Part shown: positions 43,164 through 54,597 of the stretch, piece after piece
How positions within the stretch are numbered: the stretch's first letter is position 1
How the letters are laid out: each line of letters begins with the position of its first letter
Origin: Henricia sp. BOLD:AAB3569
Taxonomy: Eukaryota > Echinodermata > Asteroidea > Spinulosida > Echinasteridae
Reading direction: 5' to 3'
Length of the DNA: 64,000 nucleotides
Assembly: GCA_037783545.1 (NCBI GenBank)
Contig: JBBELK010000684.1
Location: 558,001-622,000, forward strand
Position numbers and translations under genes: made by a program
The notes under the pieces: model-generated
Told to the model about the DNA's origin: nothing
The model's input: only the letters and a program-made list of their open reading frames with translations
The model's database searches: none

Positions 43164-43429
43164 TACGGGTTTCACACTACTCTTGAAATACCCGGGTAAT
43201 GAATTGCCCTGGTAGTTGTCCGTACCCGGGTAGAAACTAACTCGGCGAATCGGTTTCACACTACAAAACTAACCCCGCAATTCAACTTACCCGCTTCTGT
43301 GCGTAGCCGGCTAATTCGTGATGCGCATTCACACTATGCGAGCGGCAACTCGGAGAATAAGTACACATAACAATAAACCTACTGCGACGAGGTACCAGTT
43401 CATAATGTTCATTACGCGTACCAGTTCAT

Positions 43430-43770
43430 TACGCGTTTCGGTCACTTCGCCCCATCGCCCTTTGCCCCATTACCACTTCGCCCCATTACCACTTGGTCCC
43501 ATAATTACCACTTCGTCCCATAACCACTTCGTCTCAGCTCCTAATGGTATTTTGGTCTAAACGAAAGCGATATTCTGTATTTCTTTTTCCATTATTTTGC
43601 TTACCTGTAAATTTTTGCTATTTATACATTTTTAGAAAAATGTTTTCCTGCAAATTTTGTTTTCCTTTTAAAACTTTATCCGATGAAAAAAGCCATTTTG
43701 AACTAGAAGCTGGGCGAATTGGTAATGGGGCGAAGTGACATGGGGCGATGTGGAAATGGGGCGAAGCTTA
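43430..43770. repeat. repeated 'cgccccattaccactt' words
   Basis: 43436-43540 has several copies of CTTCGCCCCATTACCA variants, and 43712-43765 has the same in reverse complement (TGGGGCGAAGTG). Related words occur at 53080-53270 and 60150-60195. Confidence 0.6.
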
Positions 43771-44089
43771 ATTACGTCACTTTTGCAGTAGCACGCATGT
43801 GCACAAGGCAGGCTGCGGTGATGACGCGGCCCATGGACGTACCCGGGTAGAAGAAAACCTTTCAGACTTATGAAGATAACCCGGAGAATCGTCTGAAGGC
43901 CGCTGTTAACTCCGAGATTGGTGGGCTAACCCACCTCGCGAGCAGGGTTAGAAATTACCCGGGTTAAGTGGGGTTTTGAGGCAGTTAACTCGGAGAATGG
44001 CTAACCCCGATATGTGTAGTCTGAACGCTCCGAATTACCCGGGTAATCTCGGGGTTAAATTATTCGTTAACCCCGAGATAACCCTGTTA

Positions 44090-45046
44090 AAGGCCCGGTC
44101 ACACATAGACGACGCACGGCCCGCGCACTGAAAATTCAGCAAAAAATGGAAAATAGGATCAGTGCGTCGTTGTGCGCCCAACTTTTGTCAGGATTTGGGA
44201 GAGGCTAGCGAGCTGACACCGAATGCATAGCGTGTTGCTGACGCGCTGCGCGTATACTGGGCGCATACAAAGCGCATACAGACCGTATACAAAGCGCACG
44301 TGTCAAAAACCCCAACGAATGCATCACGTGTTGCTAGCGTGTGGGACGAATGGCCAGCGCATGCACCGCGCGCTCAACGCACAGCCCGCGAACGGCAGCG
44401 GTCACGTGACTGTGCCTATAAACAGCGTCGGCTCGTAGATCGTATTTCATCTTCTGAGGTGGTTCTTCTAGACACGATCAGTAGGAACCTCTGTCATCAC
44501 CCATGAGGGTCGGAGGAGAAGTAATGAGGAGGTGGTGCGGGACCTGCTTATTTACCCTATGACTACACGCTACGTACACGCTACGTACACGCCAGGTATA
44601 CGCTAGGAACACGCAAGAAGAACGTTGGGTGCGTTAGAGACCCGTTCAGCACGCTCATATTCGCCGCATGTTCGCTGGGCATGCGTTTGAAGCACGCTAG
44701 GTGTGCGCTAGGCGCTCGCTAGACCTCAGCCGCCGAACTTACAACGAATACACAGCGTGCGCTCCGCGTATGTCTGGCGTTGGTCTAGCGCGCTCTGCGC
44801 GTGTCTGGCGTCCTTTTGACGTGTACATTCATGCGTCGAGCTCCGCGCACATTTTTGTGCATGCACAAAAAATCCCGACGCACACAGCGAATGACGTCGA
44901 ATACATAACGTTGGTCCAACGCGCTCGACGAACGAGTAAAGCATAATGACGCACACCTAGCGAACGACAACGCACTGGCCAAAATTGCAAATTTTTAATG
45001 CGCGGGCCGTGCGTCCCCCGTGCGTCGTCTATGTGTGACCGGGCCA
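44090..45046. mobile_element. inner inverted-repeat element with TTA duplication
   Basis: 957 bp. The ends GGCCCGGTCACACATAGACG and its complement are identical over 28 bp (44092-44119 and 45018-45045). The flanks have TTA at 44087-44089 and 45047-45049, the duplication size seen with PIF/Harbinger elements. The interior is filled with short direct and inverted words such as CACGCTACGTA, GCGCTAGG and AAAGCGCATACA. No transposase. Confidence 0.8.
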
Positions 45047-45055
45047 TTACAGCAT

Positions 45056-45480
45056 AGTCTGAAAGCCCTAATAGATACATGTTCGTCGTATTTCTTTAAC
45101 TTTGAGAAATCGACATCTCGGTCTAAAACAATACATTCCATTCGACTTACTTCGGGTGAAATTAGTGAAAACGTAACAGATATTAAATCTTGTGCACGTT
45201 CCTTTTATAAAAATCTCTTTAGCTGTGTTGAGACAGATGATGCTTCGACTAAGGAATTACTTAAAGGTATCAAAATGCTTGATCCAAACGAATCTGAAAA
45301 TCTTGATAATCCCATAACCATTGATGAAGTACAGACAGCGGTTTGGCAGCTAAATAAAAACAAAGCACCTGGTCTAGACGTCGGCCTGACTGCTGAATTA
45401 TACCAATATTTTTGGTCTATTATCAAACATGATTTATTTTCAGCTCTGAATGACTCCTTAGAGAAGCATAACAGCGCCTT
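45056..45480 (+). mobile_element. Tx1-type LINE fragment, second part
   Basis: From 45071 the LINE continues at the residue where it stopped at 43163 (DTCSSYFFNFEK against DTCSTYFFNLEK) and runs to the early palm (KNKAPGLDVGLTAELYQYFW). Homology ends at about 45470 with a stop at 45499. Only the N-terminal part of the reverse transcriptase is left. Confidence 0.8.
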
Positions 45481-45502
45481 CTCCTTACCATATTTATAGC
45501 CA

Positions 45503-45600
45503 CCTCATTTGCATACTGTTGGGCAACATTTGCATAACTATTTGCATAGTTGTGGGCACATTTGCATATTTGCGTGGTATGGGCCACCTCATTTGCATGT
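45503..45600. repeat. cluster of ATTTGCAT octamers
   Basis: At least five ATTTGCAT or near-identical words within about 95 bp, some in the phrase CACCTCATTTGCAT, which occurs at both ends of the cluster. ATTTGCAT is the POU/Oct consensus, but the cluster may just be a short tandem repeat. Confidence 0.6.
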
Positions 45601-47047
45601 TTTCGCACATGCGCACAGATAAAAGCTGCTGTCGCGTGACTCGCGTCAAGTCCTTACTTTTAGATACGCACGATGCGCACACGCAATTAGGGGTAGTGTA
45701 CGCAAAGCCCCATTCGCGACGCACGCGCAGACGCCAGAAGGATGAACGAACTTGGTTGCTAGGCTGTGTATTGGTATTTCTGTGCACAATTTAGCGTGAC
45801 TTTTCGCAATTTTCCTCCGGATTAAGCAGTTTGTTGATGTGTAGGGTATTTCTAAACCCGTCAATGCCAGATATTAGGACACATATGGAACCTTGTTTGC
45901 ACATCGGCTTCCAGCACAAGGTAGCAAATTTGAAAACCTTTCTTATAAAGTTTGTGCCATGTTTTTGGAACTTCATATCCCGAACTCCGTCCGCTATATG
46001 TAGTATGCGGTGAGGAGTCCTTACTGTCGCGACGACGGTCGACATTGTCTTTAATAAACCTTGCATTATCGCGGCAGATTCCATTCTGTCGAGAGATTGC
46101 TCATTATATACCATATTCAAATCACATCACCTCGGTTACAGTATAATTTCAGCTAAATAAGCCCGAAATTCGCGCCACACTGATCAAAAAGCAAGATGGC
46201 CGTTTCTCAATTGTTGTCTCCGGATATGTTAATTTTGACGTCATGGGGTAAAACAAATTTACATAAATGTTTAATATTACGCATGCGTACGCGTTCGAAA
46301 CCGCCCCAAGCCGGTGATGTGCCATTCAATAACACACTGGTTTCTCATCATGTTGTTAAATAAAAATCTGTGGTATGAGCAGAGACATAGAGAAAATATC
46401 AATGAATAAACAACTCCAGCGGGCGCGCTATGCATTGCGCACATACATTTTCCGGTTGACCTTTGATGAAGCGATGTTTACGTGCGTATTTTATAGACGT
46501 CGTAGCTTCGCTGGCAATATTCTGCATTGAAAACATCTCCTTTTTTTCTAAACACCGTAAAAATGATGAAATAGGGAACATATACAAGTATGTTTTAATA
46601 TATGAGTGCATTTCAAATTGGTGTAATTTGTGGGCCATAAAGACGGGCAAAGTGTTATAAATTCATCACAAACGTATTACGAGCAAAATGATAACTAGGC
46701 CTAAGAGCGTGTTGAACTTCAGACTTTTCTGAAAAATGTATTTCGATCTAATTTAATCCCAAAACTACTATTCATGATAGGAAAACATTATGTGTAAGTA
46801 TGTGGATGCAAGCAAAGCAACGTTTTCACCGCTAACTGCAGGATTTACTGTACTAAAACTCATGTTTTGTTGTTGTTGTTTTTTCCGATATCCTTGGAAA
46901 CATACCGTTCTAGATAGGAAACGTAGGGAAATAATTTATTTTTAAAAGATTTGTATTCATTATTTATTTATTAACAGCGGAAGAACCGCCAATTACAGGA
47001 ACGGGATAATTTAACAAAAATAATCGAAATAACTATCAACTTCTTAG
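45601..47047. other. non-coding, nothing assigned
   Basis: One 109-codon frame on the minus strand (45791-46120) has no recognisable domain. No inverted-repeat ends were found. Confidence 0.4.
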
Positions 47048-47312
47048 TTGAATTAGAAACGGCCAGAGACACCGGGGAATCCCTCCCCTTGCTCTTCACG
47101 AAAGAATGCTTTGGGATCTTTAAAGTGCGTTACATGTAACACACTGGACCAATGGCTTTACATCCCTTCCGAAGGACGGAACAATTGTGATTAAGTGCCT
47201 TGCTCAAGAGCACAAGTGCCACAACCCGTCACGGTCCGGAATCGAACCCACAATCTAGTACTGTCACAGGAACTTGAGTTCGACGCGCTAGACCGCTCGG
47301 TCATAACACCCC
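47048..47312 (-). mobile_element. tRNA-Leu-type SINE, copy 2
   Basis: Same family as 18790-19064. The head on the minus strand has GACCGAGCGGTCTAGCGCG, an anticodon-like CTCAAGT loop (CAA, Leu) and GGGTTCGATTCC as B box. The body CCTTCCGAAGGACGGAAC/TTTACATCCC and the TTCTAATTC tail match copy 1. Confidence 0.85.
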
Positions 47313-48007
47313 GAGTTATAAATCGGATATCACATTTAGCCTGTCTGCACTAAACCTATAGGACAGGTCAGAATATTTTTTTTCTAGTAAAATCTTCATG
47401 TTGTTTTTCTCAAACATTTAGCCTCGCGCGTGTAAATTAGGATAGAGATATTCAGGTAACCAGCCTAATCGCTGACTACAGTTTATCGAAAGAGGTCGCT
47501 AATGATGCCACAGCTTATAAACTTGGACAAGGCTACATTAAATCGTAATAAAAAAAACCTAGACATCCCTAATTACGATCGCTTGCGATTCTTTATAATT
47601 GGTTGCGACCTGGAAGCGATTCTCTGTCGCGGTTTCCTGGAAATTATAATGATCACTCAATTACATTCGTATCAAATTGTAAAGAAAACTTGAAAGATCT
47701 TAAAAGTTTGTAATGAAATAGTGCTGAAGGACCAGTTAAGAACATTTACAAAGGCACTAGGATTATTTACGACCTTCTTAAGACACATTAATACTTTATT
47801 ACGATATTCTATGACCGATTGCAACGATACGACCGTTCTGAACATTCCAACAATTTTGTAATGACTTTGCGAGGAACACAAATCATTACGATCGTTTAAT
47901 TATGTTTATGAATGCCCTTACGAATCATTACGATTCAAAATCGTTAAGGTTCGTATGCAAAATCGTCTAAGTGTGAACAAAAGGGGCTTTATTGATGCTT
48001 AAGTAAT
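47313..48007. other. non-coding, nothing assigned
   Basis: Words such as TACGATCG and AATCATTACGA recur, but no coherent repeat or gene can be named. Short frames look random. Confidence 0.4.
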
Positions 48008-48009
48008 TT

Positions 48010-48728
48010 TTAGGAAAGAAATACGTCAGCCATATATTCTACCTGGCGCCATCTCCGCTGATAGATGTCTTGCTTCACGAAGTTTTCGTGAGGCAATTGA
48101 GGACCAGAGCGCAGAAGTAGAAGGTGGTTTGGCGTAATTGGTATGGGGTCATGTGGGTCGTCTGACAACTTGGTAATGGGTATGCCATTGATGATAGCTT
48201 CAGCGATGCACATGAACGTTGAGGGACCCTCATCGTCCAGGGTCTGCTGACTTAGTAGGATGTTCAGGATGGAACGCACGGTCCGAATCTGGCGCTCCCA
48301 TACGCCGCCAAAGTGGCTGGCAGCAGGGGGGTTAAAAATCCATTGGATTTCTTTCTGGCAGAGAAACTTGTCGATCTTGTCTTGGTTCCAATCTTGGATG
48401 GCCTGGCAAAGTTCACGCATTTATCCCACGAGGTTTGTCCCATTGTCTGATCTGATCTCCAATGGCTTGCCTCGGCGACTGATGCTGAAGGGTGCGAAAC
48501 CTGGAGCAACGCGGTCTTGGGTAGATCTGCCATTTGTTGTGTCATCGTTGGTGCCCTCTGCTTACGACATGGAATGCAAGTGTGAACGACACTCTTCACT
48601 GCTGCTCGTCCTTTGATAATCCAGTACCTCTGGCGAATCTCTGCGAGGGTGCGTTCAGTCCCAGAGTGGATTGTCATTTCATTGTATTGTCTCACTATAA
48701 GTGTTGTCACCGGGTGTTTCATCGGCAA
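48010..48728 (-). pseudogene. BEL/Pao integrase
   Basis: Two frames, 48728-48264 and 48420-48010. The first has the zinc-binding HHCC domain (H in NEMTIHSG, then YWIIKGR and CIPCRKQRA). The second has PAASHFGGVWERQIRTVRSIL, the usual sequence around the last catalytic Glu, and the C-terminal YQRRWRQVEYMADVF, where it stops. The middle catalytic Asp region is damaged by a frameshift near 48420. Confidence 0.8.
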
Positions 48729-49186
48729 TATCCAAGGATGTTTGGCATCGACAGGTAGAGTGGTGTTCGCAAGGCGTCCACCGACTTAATGATACCATCA
48801 CTTGTCTTGGTCGGCAGAAGCTTGCGGTAACCTCCAGATTTCAACAGAGTATCGGTGAAGCTGGTTTTCTTGACGTGCTTAATGATTTCCTTCCCAGCAG
48901 CTTGTACGTCTTCGACTGTCAGTTGCTCTGTCAAGTAGGAGGGATTTGACACGCAGGGTCCAGTAACCACTCTCTGCAAACGGTACCAGGAAGAGAAAGC
49001 TTCCAGTAGGGTGTCCACAACATTGTGTGTGCATTCAATGGTCTCTGCTTTATACACCTGTGTCGTTGTCTTTATCTCCAAATCCTTGGACAGTGTCATC
49101 TCGTCAAAGTTAAGTTGAGGGGGCCAAGCATCTTCCTCTTGGTAAAGGAACTGTTGTCCAGGAATCCAACGGTAGCTCTCAACCAA
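48719..49186 (-). pseudogene. BEL/Pao RNase H-integrase linker
   Basis: 155 residues between RNase H and integrase (WIPGQQFLYQEEDAWP, SSWYRLQRVV, FTDTLLKSGGYRKLL). These are typical of the BEL linker. The catalytic residues are elsewhere. Confidence 0.7.
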
Positions 49187-49249
49187 CTGAGTCGCTGTAA
49201 GGCCTCTTGAGACGTCATCTTTTACATTGGAGTCGATCGATGTCGATCG

Positions 49250-50810
49250 TCACCACTGCTGTGAAGTCGAGTGTTCCAAGATTCTCGCATCACGGTTTGC
49301 CACAAAGGTTTGGAACCTTTTGTCTTTGTTCCTCAGGTACTGAAGGACTATCATGCTGTCACTCCAGTAGACTGACTCATGCAATGATAGTGTAAGGCTG
49401 TCGCGTATCATCTCATCCAGCTTGATCGAGGTAACTGCAGCGCCGAGCTCCAAGCGTGGAGTAGTAGTGGTCTTCAGGGGTGCCAATTTTGCCTTTGCCA
49501 TCAGTAGTGTGCAGTGTACAAAACCGCCGGTGTCTGCTCCGTAACCCTTTTTGGAAGCATCCGAAAAATGGTGCAGTTGTGCTGAGGTGACGGTGTCGAA
49601 GGTTGACAGCTTGACACAGCGTGGTACTGACAACTTCTGAAGAAGAGGTAAATCAGCCATCCATCTGGTCCATTGATCTTTGATGTCAGGGGGGATTGGA
49701 TCGTCCCACCCAATCTTCATCGTGCACAGTTGCTGGAATAGTAAATTCGCTGTGAGCACGAAGGGACTCACAGATCCAAGTGGGCCATACACTGAGCTTA
49801 CTGTACTCAGCATTCCACGACGTGTCAGTGGCTTGTCCTTCTCATTCACATCGAATGAGAAAGTGTCGGACTCTACATCCCAGAGCACGTTCGGCTGGCA
49901 GTATCTCGTCGTCGATGTCCAGAGAAGGAACCTCCTTTGCTCGTTTTGTTTCAGGTATTGACCGCGAGTTACTGATCCACTTCGTAATACGAAAGCCTCC
50001 AAGTGACAATGCTTCACGAAGCTGTCTGACAAGCTGTACAGCTTCCTGTCTGTCTACGGACTTGAGGCAGTCATCGACGTAGAAATATTTGTCGATTGCA
50101 GTGATGGTTTCTGCATCGAAACGGTGCATGTTGTCATTCGCTGTGCGCTTTAGGGCAAAGTTAGCGCAGCTTGCTGACCATACTCCACTAATCAAGTGGG
50201 ATGTCATTCGGTATGTCGTCGGAGCTTCATCCATGTCGTTGTTGGTCCACCACAGGAAGCGCAAGACGTCGCGGTCAGGAGTGTTCACAGGTACCTGATT
50301 GAACATTCCTTCGATGTCCGCCATCAATGCGATAGTCTCATGTCGGAAGCGAAGCAGAACTCAGACTAGCTTGTTCGTCAAGTCAGGACCTTGATGTACT
50401 TTGTCGTTCAACGATATGCCCTGGTACTTTGCAGCACAGTCAAAAACTATGCAAATATTCCCTAGTTTGCGCGGGTGAAATACTTAATGGTGTGGCAAGT
50501 ACCACACCGCTCCATCTGCTCTGTCTAGCTCACGTTGAGGTACCTCCTCAGCGTAGCCCTTTGTCATAAATTCTGCAATGCCCGTGATGTACTTCTTTTT
50601 CAGGTCTAAATCTCGTGTCAGCCGTCTACCAAGCAGACGAAGTCTGTGTTCTGCTACAGGTTTTTTGTCTAGAGGAAAAAGCGGTCTTGCCTTGAAAGGG
50701 ATATCCATACTGTAGTGCCCTCCATCTTGATGCAGTGACTGCTCCCAAGCAGGGATGACCTTTCTGTCGCTGATGGACATACTTGATTCATTGCCTCCAG
50801 TGTTAACCAA
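49250..50810 (-). pseudogene. BEL/Pao reverse transcriptase and RNase H
   Basis: Frames 50810-50484, about 50480-50340, 50327-49842 and 50032-49250. They contain [31 protein letters not shown] (first catalytic Asp), the active site KYFYVDDCL and, in RNase H, HHFSDASKKGYGA with its Asp. LLTRRGMLSTVSSVYGPLG-type connection sequence lies between (seen as TRRGMLSTVSSVYGPLG). Frameshifts at about 50480, 50335 and 49950. Confidence 0.8.
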
Positions 50811-50841
50811 CTTTCAGAACTTCTCAACTTGTCGTTGCAAA

Positions 50842-51471
50842 CTAGTGTCGGTGTCGATGAAGAGTGCATGAAGTAATGTGGTTTAAGGGCCCTGCATCAA
50901 TCGGTCCATTGAGAGTCCATCCCAGAATGGTCCCTGTAGCATAGGGTACTCCAACACCACCTTCACGAACTTCCTTTGGTATCAAGGCAGAAGGGTTGTC
51001 CTGCACAATAAGAAAATGGACTTCCTTGGGGCTAATGTCTGGCAACGTAATGTCTTTTAAGTGGGGCCACTTGTCGAGCTCATTCTGGGAAAAACCTTTG
51101 ACACCGACGTGAAGCCTCGGCCTTGTCAGTACATGTGGCATGACGACAATATTCTCATCATTTACATCTGTAACTTCAAGCTTCACAACATGGGTGTCAA
51201 AGAGGGTGTCGTAGTTGTCTAGTGTCGTCAGCTTTAGTGTTTCATATTTTCCACGCAGTCCAAGCTTCTTTACCAATTCTTCGGAGCAAAACGTCTGGAT
51301 AGAGCCGCTGTCAAGTAGGGCATAGGTCGTCAAATAATCTCTGGCGCCTGTAAGGCCTCGCACCTTTACAGGAACTACCGGTAGGGCCACCTTTCCGGCA
51401 CCGGCCCCGGCCCCAGTGGTACTACAGGATATATTCGCCTGTGCGCTTGTACTTGTCTGCACTGTTTCCAC
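50842..51471 (-). pseudogene. BEL/Pao aspartic protease region
   Basis: 209 residues with the retropepsin-like ALLDSGSIQTFCSEELVKKL (Asp-Ser-Gly active site) and a following region typical of BEL (GVPYATGTILGWTLNGPI). It would cut the polyprotein. Its frame overlaps the gag end; it stops at about 50842, just before the reverse transcriptase. Confidence 0.8.
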
Positions 51472-51790
51472 ACTGGTATAGTCATGCCGTTGTTAATAGA
51501 CTGGTTCCAACGCACTTTAGGATTGACATTGGTAGCAGTTGGGGCATTTTCACTGCAGATAAGATGCAGAACCTGTGTGTGTTTCAGCCCACATCCAGGA
51601 ACATTGCACACAGCGTTCCTGGTACAGTCTCGTGCGTGGTGCCCTGGTTGAAGGCAATTTACGCAGAATCGTTCTTCAATACGAAATTCAATCTGTCTCC
51701 AACGTTTGTCACAGCCAAATAGCCCATATGTCTCTGTCCAAAATACAAGCATGGGCGCAGTGGTTTATTGACTCCAGAGCTCGCTGTGGT
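51375..51790 (-). pseudogene. BEL/Pao gag C-terminal part with zinc knuckles
   Basis: Carries the paired knuckle CVNCLQPGHHARDCTRNAVC and CGLKHTQVLH, as in BEL gag. It continues the gag piece at 61817-62112, from which it is separated by the 10-kb insertion. Confidence 0.8.
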
Positions 51791-51796
51791 CGATAC

Positions 51797-52450
51797 TGCA
51801 CACTAAAAACTCCTGGGTCAAAACTAATCCATAACAGGTCAATTTTGACTAAAATTCCGCATCCGGATCTGCACGACTCCTTTGGAGTTAAAATGACCCA
51901 CACTGCTTGGTCAGAAAGTTTTGACCAGTAAAATGGTCAGTTGCCAACCCCCAAAATTGGGTCAAATTACTACCCGGAATTTGGGTTAAATAATTAACCC
52001 CATTTTAGAGTCAAGATTCAACCCAGCCACTTAGTCAGATCTTTACCCAATATCCGGGTCAAAGTTCAACCATTGACCTGGGTCGAAGGTTAACCCCATT
52101 CTTGAGTCAAATTTCAACCCAGCCACTTAGTCAAATCTTAACCCAAAACCTGGGTCAAATTTGAACCCTATTCTTGAATCAAAATTCAACCCAGCCACTT
52201 AGTCAAATATTAACCCCATATCCGGGTCAAAATTTAACCCTGCACCTGGGTCGAAGATTAACCCCATTCTTTAGTCAATATTCAACCCAGTAACTTGGTT
52301 AAAATTTAACCTCAAAACTTAATCAAATCATAAGTTAATTCCCGGGTCAAAATTCTATGCCTCACTTTGGTCAGATTTTAATCCCATTATTAAGAGTCGA
52401 GATTCAATCCAGCAAATTTTTCAAAACCTGGTCACATTTATGTCAAATAT
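51797..52450 (+). repeat. left arm, GGTCA-type repeats
   Basis: About 20 imperfect copies of words like GGGTCAAAATTCAACCC and CAACCCAGCCACTTAGTCAA, spaced roughly 30-35 bp. Low complexity, non-coding. Confidence 0.8.
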
Positions 52451-53914
52451 AGACCTTTACTTGGGGAGCCTATATCTGAGATGTACACAAAACATGTATC
52501 CACATTTGTTGAGAAAAGCTGGCATTCCTTGAAATAGGAGGATTTTCAGTCGTTTGCTTCTTGAAGCAGGCCGAACAATTTGAAAGTGTGTCTTCTCCAT
52601 ACAAGGAATGCTGCTTAACTCGGAATACAGTAGAGTCCAAGGCACTGACTTAATCTGGGAAAACAAAGAAAAAGAACAAATCAATTTTGATAGCACTTGG
52701 ATGAACACGTTTTTATTTTGTTTCACTGAGTGTTGACATGTAAATCCAGTCTGTCATCTCAAATTGTCAATATTAAGCAGAACAACAAATTTCACGTATT
52801 ATTATTGTAAAGTTACGAACGCAACATATGGTATGGTGCCTAATCACCATTGAAATGAAACAACCAAACTTGAGATGAGAAAAAAATCGTAAGGGCCTTA
52901 TCGGGATTCGAACCCGAGACCTCAATTGTAAAGTTAGAAATTTAAAGGCAGTATACATGATTGGTAAACTGATACAAACAGCTTTATCTGTCTATGTGCA
53001 TAAATAAAACCAACTTGAGCAAGCACGAGCTCTGTACGTCATCTAACTTTTGAGAAATCAGTCAAGAAAGGTTTACAATAAAGTTCGCCCCAAAACCAAT
53101 TCACCCCAACCACTTTGCCCTAAACTACGGCCTGTCCACGAAGTGGTTTCAGGGAACAAGTGGTATTTTAGGCAAATTAGTACTTGCACGAAGTGGTTTT
53201 GAAGCGAAATTTGTTTTGGGCGAAGTGCTTCAGCCCGAAGAGGCCCAGGGCGAATTGGTTTTGGGGCGAACTGAATTTACGTCTCGCGAGACGAAAAATA
53301 ATGGTTTTTACTCATTTCTACAAAATATAGCACTTCAGACAAAACCATTTCAAGGTAGGTTTACTACCGTTATGTTATATTGTGTAAGTTTTGTGTAAAT
53401 CTGTGAACATTTCTGATTTTGGACATTACCAATGATGTATACTATCTTTAAACCTTTTTAAAGAAAGCATTGTTATTTGCTATATACAATATATAGTGGC
53501 CATTCATGCATCTTCATTCAGTCCCTCCATTCACCATAAAGACCAACTTAATCATTTTCTAGATACATACAAAGTATAATTACATGTATGTAACCACTTG
53601 GTTTCTATCTGATCTGACTACAAATAAAGGTTCAATATAATCCATGGAAACAGTTGTTCTTTAAAACATCCTCTTCTTAAAAGTGTGATAATATTTTCAG
53701 CATCATTCTTAAAATATAAAAAAAATGGTGACCAACACACTGGTCAGCCGAAACATTAGGAAAAAAATGCTTAACTTTCAAATACTACCAATAATTTAGT
53801 TCACATTTCAGCAATGAAAGGGTAGAAGTCAACAAGTCTAATTGAAGAGTTTATAACGAACGATATCAAGCATTTCAGAAATTGATTAAGCTTGCATTGG
53901 GGAAATTGAATGTT
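52451..53914. other. interior of the 10-kb element, nothing assigned
   Basis: 52898-52925 (minus) has a perfect B box, GGTTCGAATCC, with pairing TCGGG/CCCGA as in a tRNA T arm, so a SINE or tRNA remnant. 53070-53280 has repeated words GGGGCGAA and CGAAGTGGTTT. No gene. Confidence 0.45.
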
Positions 53915-54092
53915 AATTAGGGTTTGTGGATGAGTGGTTAAGACGTCTGCCTTGTTTGCAGGAGGTCGTGGGTTCGAGTCCTACCCGAGCACGCTATGAA
54001 GTTTTAATAGTGTCTCAGGGGAAAGCACTGCATTAGTATACAGTGTTACCAATTACGTCGGGTAAGGGCAAATTTGAAAACAAACCCTAATT
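53915..54092 (+). other. tRNA-like sequence bounded by 12-bp inverted repeats
   Basis: A tRNA-like head (about 53921-53992) has GTGGATGAGTGGTTAAG, a five-pair anticodon stem TCTGC/GCAGG with loop CTTGTTT (TGT), and GGTTCGAGTCC as B box. The acceptor does not pair with the sequence after the T arm, but does with CAAACCC at 54081-54087. The block begins AATTAGGGTTTG (53915-53926) and ends with its exact complement (54081-54092). It may be a tRNA-derived SINE or a MITE that took up a tRNA. Confidence 0.55.
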
Positions 54093-54099
54093 ATCAAAC

Positions 54100-54597
54100 A
54101 TTTCGTCACCGACACCACAAACTAACGCTAAAGTTCAGTTCAAAAACACTTCATAAAAACAGCACAGTGCAGTGGGGGATACGCATTTTCACGAACTGAC
54201 GGTAATGTGTGTGCGCGCGCACTTCACACACTAACTCGTAATCCAGGGTTTATATTTCCACGAAGTGACGTCTGTTGTAAATTAACAAATTAGAGGGTGT
54301 TTTGGTTAATTGTTATATAATATTCCACAAGTACAGTATATGGAGTGAAGTAGTCGTGTCTCGCATTTACGAAGCATTTTCTCACTTTTTTTGTTGAAAA
54401 GAAATCCACTGAATACTTGTGCGTCACTTCGTGGAAACGGAAACCTTGTCAGTCAGTGTGTGAAGTGCAGCGCACACACATTACCGTCATTTCGTGAAAA
54501 TGCGTATCCCCACCTGCACTGCGCTGTTTTTACGTAATTGTGATGTTGAACTGAACTTTAGCATTAGTTCGTGATCTCGGCGACGATTTGTGGAAAT
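54100..54597. mobile_element. ~500-bp inverted-repeat MITE
   Basis: Arms of about 150 bp (54100-54255 and 54440-54597) are inverted copies sharing CTAAAGTTCAGTTC, GGATACGCATTTTCACGAA and GACGGTAATGTGTGTGCG. The loop contains CCACGAAGTGACG and a relative. Non-coding. Confidence 0.75.

Larger units (their letters stand above)
43164..45070. mobile_element. inverted-repeat element in the Tx1 fragment
   Basis: The LINE coding sequence stops and resumes exactly across this block, with ATA at 43161-43163 and 45071-45073 as a possible 3-bp duplication. Ends are TACGGGTTTCACAC and TAGGGCTTTCAGAC (complement of the right end). The words ACCCGGGTA and TAACTCGGAGAAT recur many times near both ends (subterminal repeats). 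A separate element sits near its right end (44090-45046). Without it the block is about 950 bp and has no transposase. Confidence 0.75.

Noticed and set aside
44223..44946. Several overlapping frames in both strands
   Set aside because: Produced by the GC-rich internal repeats of the inverted-repeat element at 44090-45046.
45791..46120. 109-codon minus-strand frame
   Set aside because: No homology recognised, no splice context and ordinary codon composition; likely random.
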